NCBI RefSeq assembly: GCF_007989825.1
Contig: NZ_BJUA01000011.1
Span: 62,001-126,000, forward strand
Direction of reading: 5' to 3'
DNA: 64,000 nt
Source: Cellulomonas persica
GTDB lineage: Bacteria > Actinomycetota > Actinomycetes > Actinomycetales > Cellulomonadaceae
Under the pieces are notes generated by a model. That model was not told the DNA's origin. It saw nothing but the letters and a program-made list of their open reading frames with translations, and did no database searches. Of the stretch, positions 61,858-64,000 are shown piece by piece; position 1 is the first letter of the stretch, and the number at the start of each line of letters is the position of its first letter. A program made the position numbers and the translations under genes.

Positions 61858-63492
61858 ATGACCGAACCGGCACCCACGGGACGCGACCTGCAGCGCGAGC
61901 TCGCGCTCCTCGCAGCGAAGAACGAGCGCCTCTCGGACGCGCTCCTCGCCGCGCGCGAGCAGATCGTCGAGCTCAAGCGTCAGGTGGACGACCTCGCCAA
62001 GCCCCCCGGCACGTACGCCGTGTTCCTGGGCGCCCGGCCCGACGGGTCGGTCGACGTCATCTCGGCGGGCCGCAAGATGCACGTCGGTGCGAGCCCCGCG
62101 GTCGACCTGTCGCGGCTGAAGCCGGGCCAGGAGGTCATGCTCAACGAGGCCCTGACCGTCGTCGAGGCCGGCGGGTACGAGAACGTCGGCGAGATCGTGA
62201 CGGTCAAGGAGCTGCTCGGCCGCGGTCGCGCGCTCGTCGTGGGCCGCGGCGACGAGGAGCGCGTGGTGCGCTTCGCGGGCCAGGTGACCGACGCGGGTGT
62301 GCGCGTCGGGGACGCGCTCACGATCGACTCGCGCAGCGGGTTCGTGTTCGAGGTGATCCCGCGTGCCGAGGTCGAGGAGCTCGTGCTCGAAGAGGTCCCG
62401 GACATCGACTACGAGGACATCGGCGGCCTGGGTCCGCAGATCGAGGCGATCAAGGACGCCGTCGAGCTGCCGTTCCTGCACCCCGAGCTGTTCCGCGAGC
62501 ACGGTCTGCGCCCACCCAAGGGAGTGCTGCTCTACGGCCCTCCGGGGTGCGGCAAGACGCTCATCGCCAAGGCCGTGGCGCACTCGCTGGCCGCGACGGC
62601 AGCGCAGGCGCGGGGCGAGGAGGTCGCCGAGGCCAAGAGCTACTTCCTCAACGTCAAGGGGCCCGAGCTCCTCAACAAGTACGTCGGCGAGACCGAGCGG
62701 CACATCCGCCTGATCTTCGCCCGTGCCCGGGAGAAGGCCTCGCAGGGCCACCCTGTCGTCGTGTTCTTCGACGAGATGGAGTCGCTGTTCCGCACGCGCG
62801 GCACGGGTGTCTCGTCGGACGTGGAGACGACGATCGTGCCGCAGCTCCTGGCGGAGATCGACGGCGTCGAGCGGCTCGAGAACGTCATCGTCATCGGTGC
62901 CTCGAACCGCGAGGACATGATCGACCCCGCGATCCTGCGTCCGGGCCGGCTCGACGTGAAGATCAAGATCGAGCGTCCGGACGCGGAGGGCGCGCGCGAG
63001 ATCTTCTCGAAGTACCTCACGCCCGACCTGCCGATCCACCCCGACGACCTGGGCGAGCACGGCGGCGACAAGGCCGCGGCGGTCGAGGCGATGGTCGCGC
63101 GCGTCGTCGAGCGCATGTACAACGAGACCGACGAGAACCGGTTCCTCGAGGTGACCTACGCGTCGGGCGACAAGGAGGTCCTGTACTTCAAGGACTTCAA
63201 CTCCGGGGCGATGATCCAGAACGTCGTGGACCGCGCCAAGAAGCAGGCGATCAAGGACCTCCTGGCCACCGGTCAGCGCGGCATCCGGGTCGAGCACCTG
63301 CTCACGGCGTGCGTGGACGAGTTCAAGGAGAACGAGGACCTGCCCAACACGACGAACCCCGACGACTGGGCGCGCATCTCGGGCAAGAAGGGTGAGCGCA
63401 TCGTGTTCATCCGCACGATCGTCCAGGGCAAGAAGGGCACGGACGGTTCGCGCACGATCGAGACCGTGACGAGCACCGGGCAGTACCTGTAG
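61858..63492 (+). CDS. mpa: Proteasome-associated AAA ATPase ARC/Mpa
   Basis: A 544-residue hexameric ATPase that recognises pupylated proteins, unfolds them and feeds the 20S proteasome. An N-terminal coiled coil ([37 protein letters not shown]) binds Pup. Tandem OB folds follow ([24 protein letters not shown]). The AAA domain has Walker A GPPGCGKT (about 227), Walker [10 protein letters not shown] (about 301), sensor ASNRED and arginine finger DPAILRPGR. It ends in Gln-Tyr-Leu, the tail that docks into the 20S core. Dop follows directly; pup and 20S genes are expected beyond the window. Confidence 0.97.
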   Translation: MTEPAPTGRDLQRELALLAAKNERLSDALLAAREQIVELKRQVDDLAKPPGTYAVFLGARPDGSVDVISAGRKMHVGASPAVDLSRLKPGQEVMLNEALTVVEAGGYENVGEIVTVKELLGRGRALVVGRGDEERVVRFAGQVTDAGVRVGDALTIDSRSGFVFEVIPRAEVEELVLEEVPDIDYEDIGGLGPQIEAIKDAVELPFLHPELFREHGLRPPKGVLLYGPPGCGKTLIAKAVAHSLAATAAQARGEEVAEAKSYFLNVKGPELLNKYVGETERHIRLIFARAREKASQGHPVVVFFDEMESLFRTRGTGVSSDVETTIVPQLLAEIDGVERLENVIVIGASNREDMIDPAILRPGRLDVKIKIERPDAEGAREIFSKYLTPDLPIHPDDLGEHGGDKAAAVEAMVARVVERMYNETDENRFLEVTYASGDKEVLYFKDFNSGAMIQNVVDRAKKQAIKDLLATGQRGIRVEHLLTACVDEFKENEDLPNTTNPDDWARISGKKGERIVFIRTIVQGKKGTDGSRTIETVTSTGQYL

Positions 63493-63555
63493 CCGACGAG
63501 TCCGTCGGGCCTGATCCCGGCGAGACCCCGGACGCGACCCCGACGCGACCAGCGC

Positions 63556-63595
63556 CGACGGCCGGTGGACCGCACAGCGGACCCACCGGCCGTCG
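63556..63595 (+). terminator. Terminator between mpa and dop
   Basis: CGACGGCCGGTGG pairs exactly with CCACCGGCCGTCG (13 bp) around a 14-base loop, 63 bases after the mpa stop. dop has its own TAGGGT -10 after it (63611-63616). Confidence 0.75.
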
Positions 63596-63622
63596 CGTGC
63601 CCGCGGTCACTAGGGTGGTCCG

Positions 63623-64000
63623 GTGACCGTGCGCCGCGTGATGGGGATCGAGACCGAGTACGGCGTGCTCCAACCGGGCAAGCCGATGGCCAACCCGATG
63701 CTGCTGTCGAGCCACGTCGTGGCCGTGCACGCCGCGGCGCGCGGGGGCGGCCGCACCAAGGCGCGCTGGGACTACGACGACGAGGACCCGCTGCAGGACG
63801 CGCGCGGCTTCCACCTGCAGCGCGCGTCGGCGCACCCGTCGCTGCTCACCGACGACCCGACGCGGCCCGCGCCGTCGGGCGACGGCCCGCAGGAGCTCGA
63901 GCGCCCCGAGGTCGAGGAGTACGAGGACCCGGGCGCGGCGAACGTGATCCTCAGCAACGGTGCGCGGCTGTACGTCGACCACGCGCACCCGGAGTACTCG
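63623..64000 (+). CDS. dop: Pup deamidase/depupylase Dop (3' truncated)
   Basis: Only the first 126 codons are present; the gene runs off the window. The start RRVMGIETEYGVLQPGKP carries the catalytic glutamate region of the glutamine-synthetase-like Dop/PafA family, and TKARWDYDDEDPLQDARGF is the Dop version (PafA reads differently and starts with RRIFGLE-like sequence). Dop converts Pup-Gln to Pup-Glu and removes Pup from substrates. LSNGARLYVDHAHPEYS is the conserved substrate-binding region. GTG start, six bases after TAGGGT (63611-63616), leaderless layout. Confidence 0.93.
   Translation, partial: MTVRRVMGIETEYGVLQPGKPMANPMLLSSHVVAVHAAARGGGRTKARWDYDDEDPLQDARGFHLQRASAHPSLLTDDPTRPAPSGDGPQELERPEVEEYEDPGAANVILSNGARLYVDHAHPEYS

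Overview
The window is very GC-rich, densely coded DNA from an actinomycete, most likely a Cellulomonas-like member of the Micrococcales. Supporting signs are the mycothiol ligase MshC, the Mpa/Dop proteasome-pupylation genes, ImuB/DnaE2 mutagenesis genes, F420-type LLM enzymes, a SAM-I/IV-type riboswitch, many GTG starts and a plant-polysaccharide locus. Assignments come from reading motifs, gene order and signals, not from database searches.

Layout. 1-4942: end of imuB and dnaE2 (error-prone repair). 4952-10589: isochorismatase-like hydrolase, SRPBCC protein, ATP-dependent DNA ligase, HxlR regulator and an unusual LLM/FAD-oxidase fusion. 10590-14097 (minus strand): a compact four-gene operon I read as an uncharacterised RiPP-type system: a 25-residue peptide, an MccB/PaaA-like E1 enzyme, a PqqD-M50 membrane metalloprotease and an ATP-grasp ligase, with a hairpin between the peptide gene and the enzymes. 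14281-20661: an LLM oxidoreductase, then a Wadjet/MksBEF-like jetABC operon lacking an adjacent jetD nuclease. 20825-32213: an arabinoxylan-oligosaccharide locus with a probable GH120 xylosidase, DUF624 protein, two CUT1 permeases and a binding lipoprotein on the minus strand, and a LacI regulator, GH51 and GH43 enzymes on the plus strand; the divergent region holds promoters and operator-like dyads.

32356-44618: alpha/beta hydrolase fusion, tRNA-Leu(GAG), AI-2E-type exporter, fructosamine kinase, alanine dehydrogenase, lactate/malate dehydrogenase-like protein plus ACT protein, and M28, M3 and M20 peptidases. 44771-51723: a small acidic protein, then a SAM-I/IV-type riboswitch leading a dicarboxylate/amino-acid symporter and two large surface proteins, suggesting a sulfur-responsive uptake or surface system. 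51830-64000: conserved actinobacterial housekeeping: aldo/keto reductase, UppP, CorA, MshC, PAC2, HAD, RecB-like nuclease, site-2 protease, TrmI, Mpa and the start of Dop.

A recurring architecture is a TANNNT hexamer 6-8 nt before an ATG/GTG start with no Shine-Dalgarno sequence. At least fourteen genes show it, predicting leaderless transcripts. I see no insertion sequences, integrases, CRISPR arrays, rRNA genes or replication origins.
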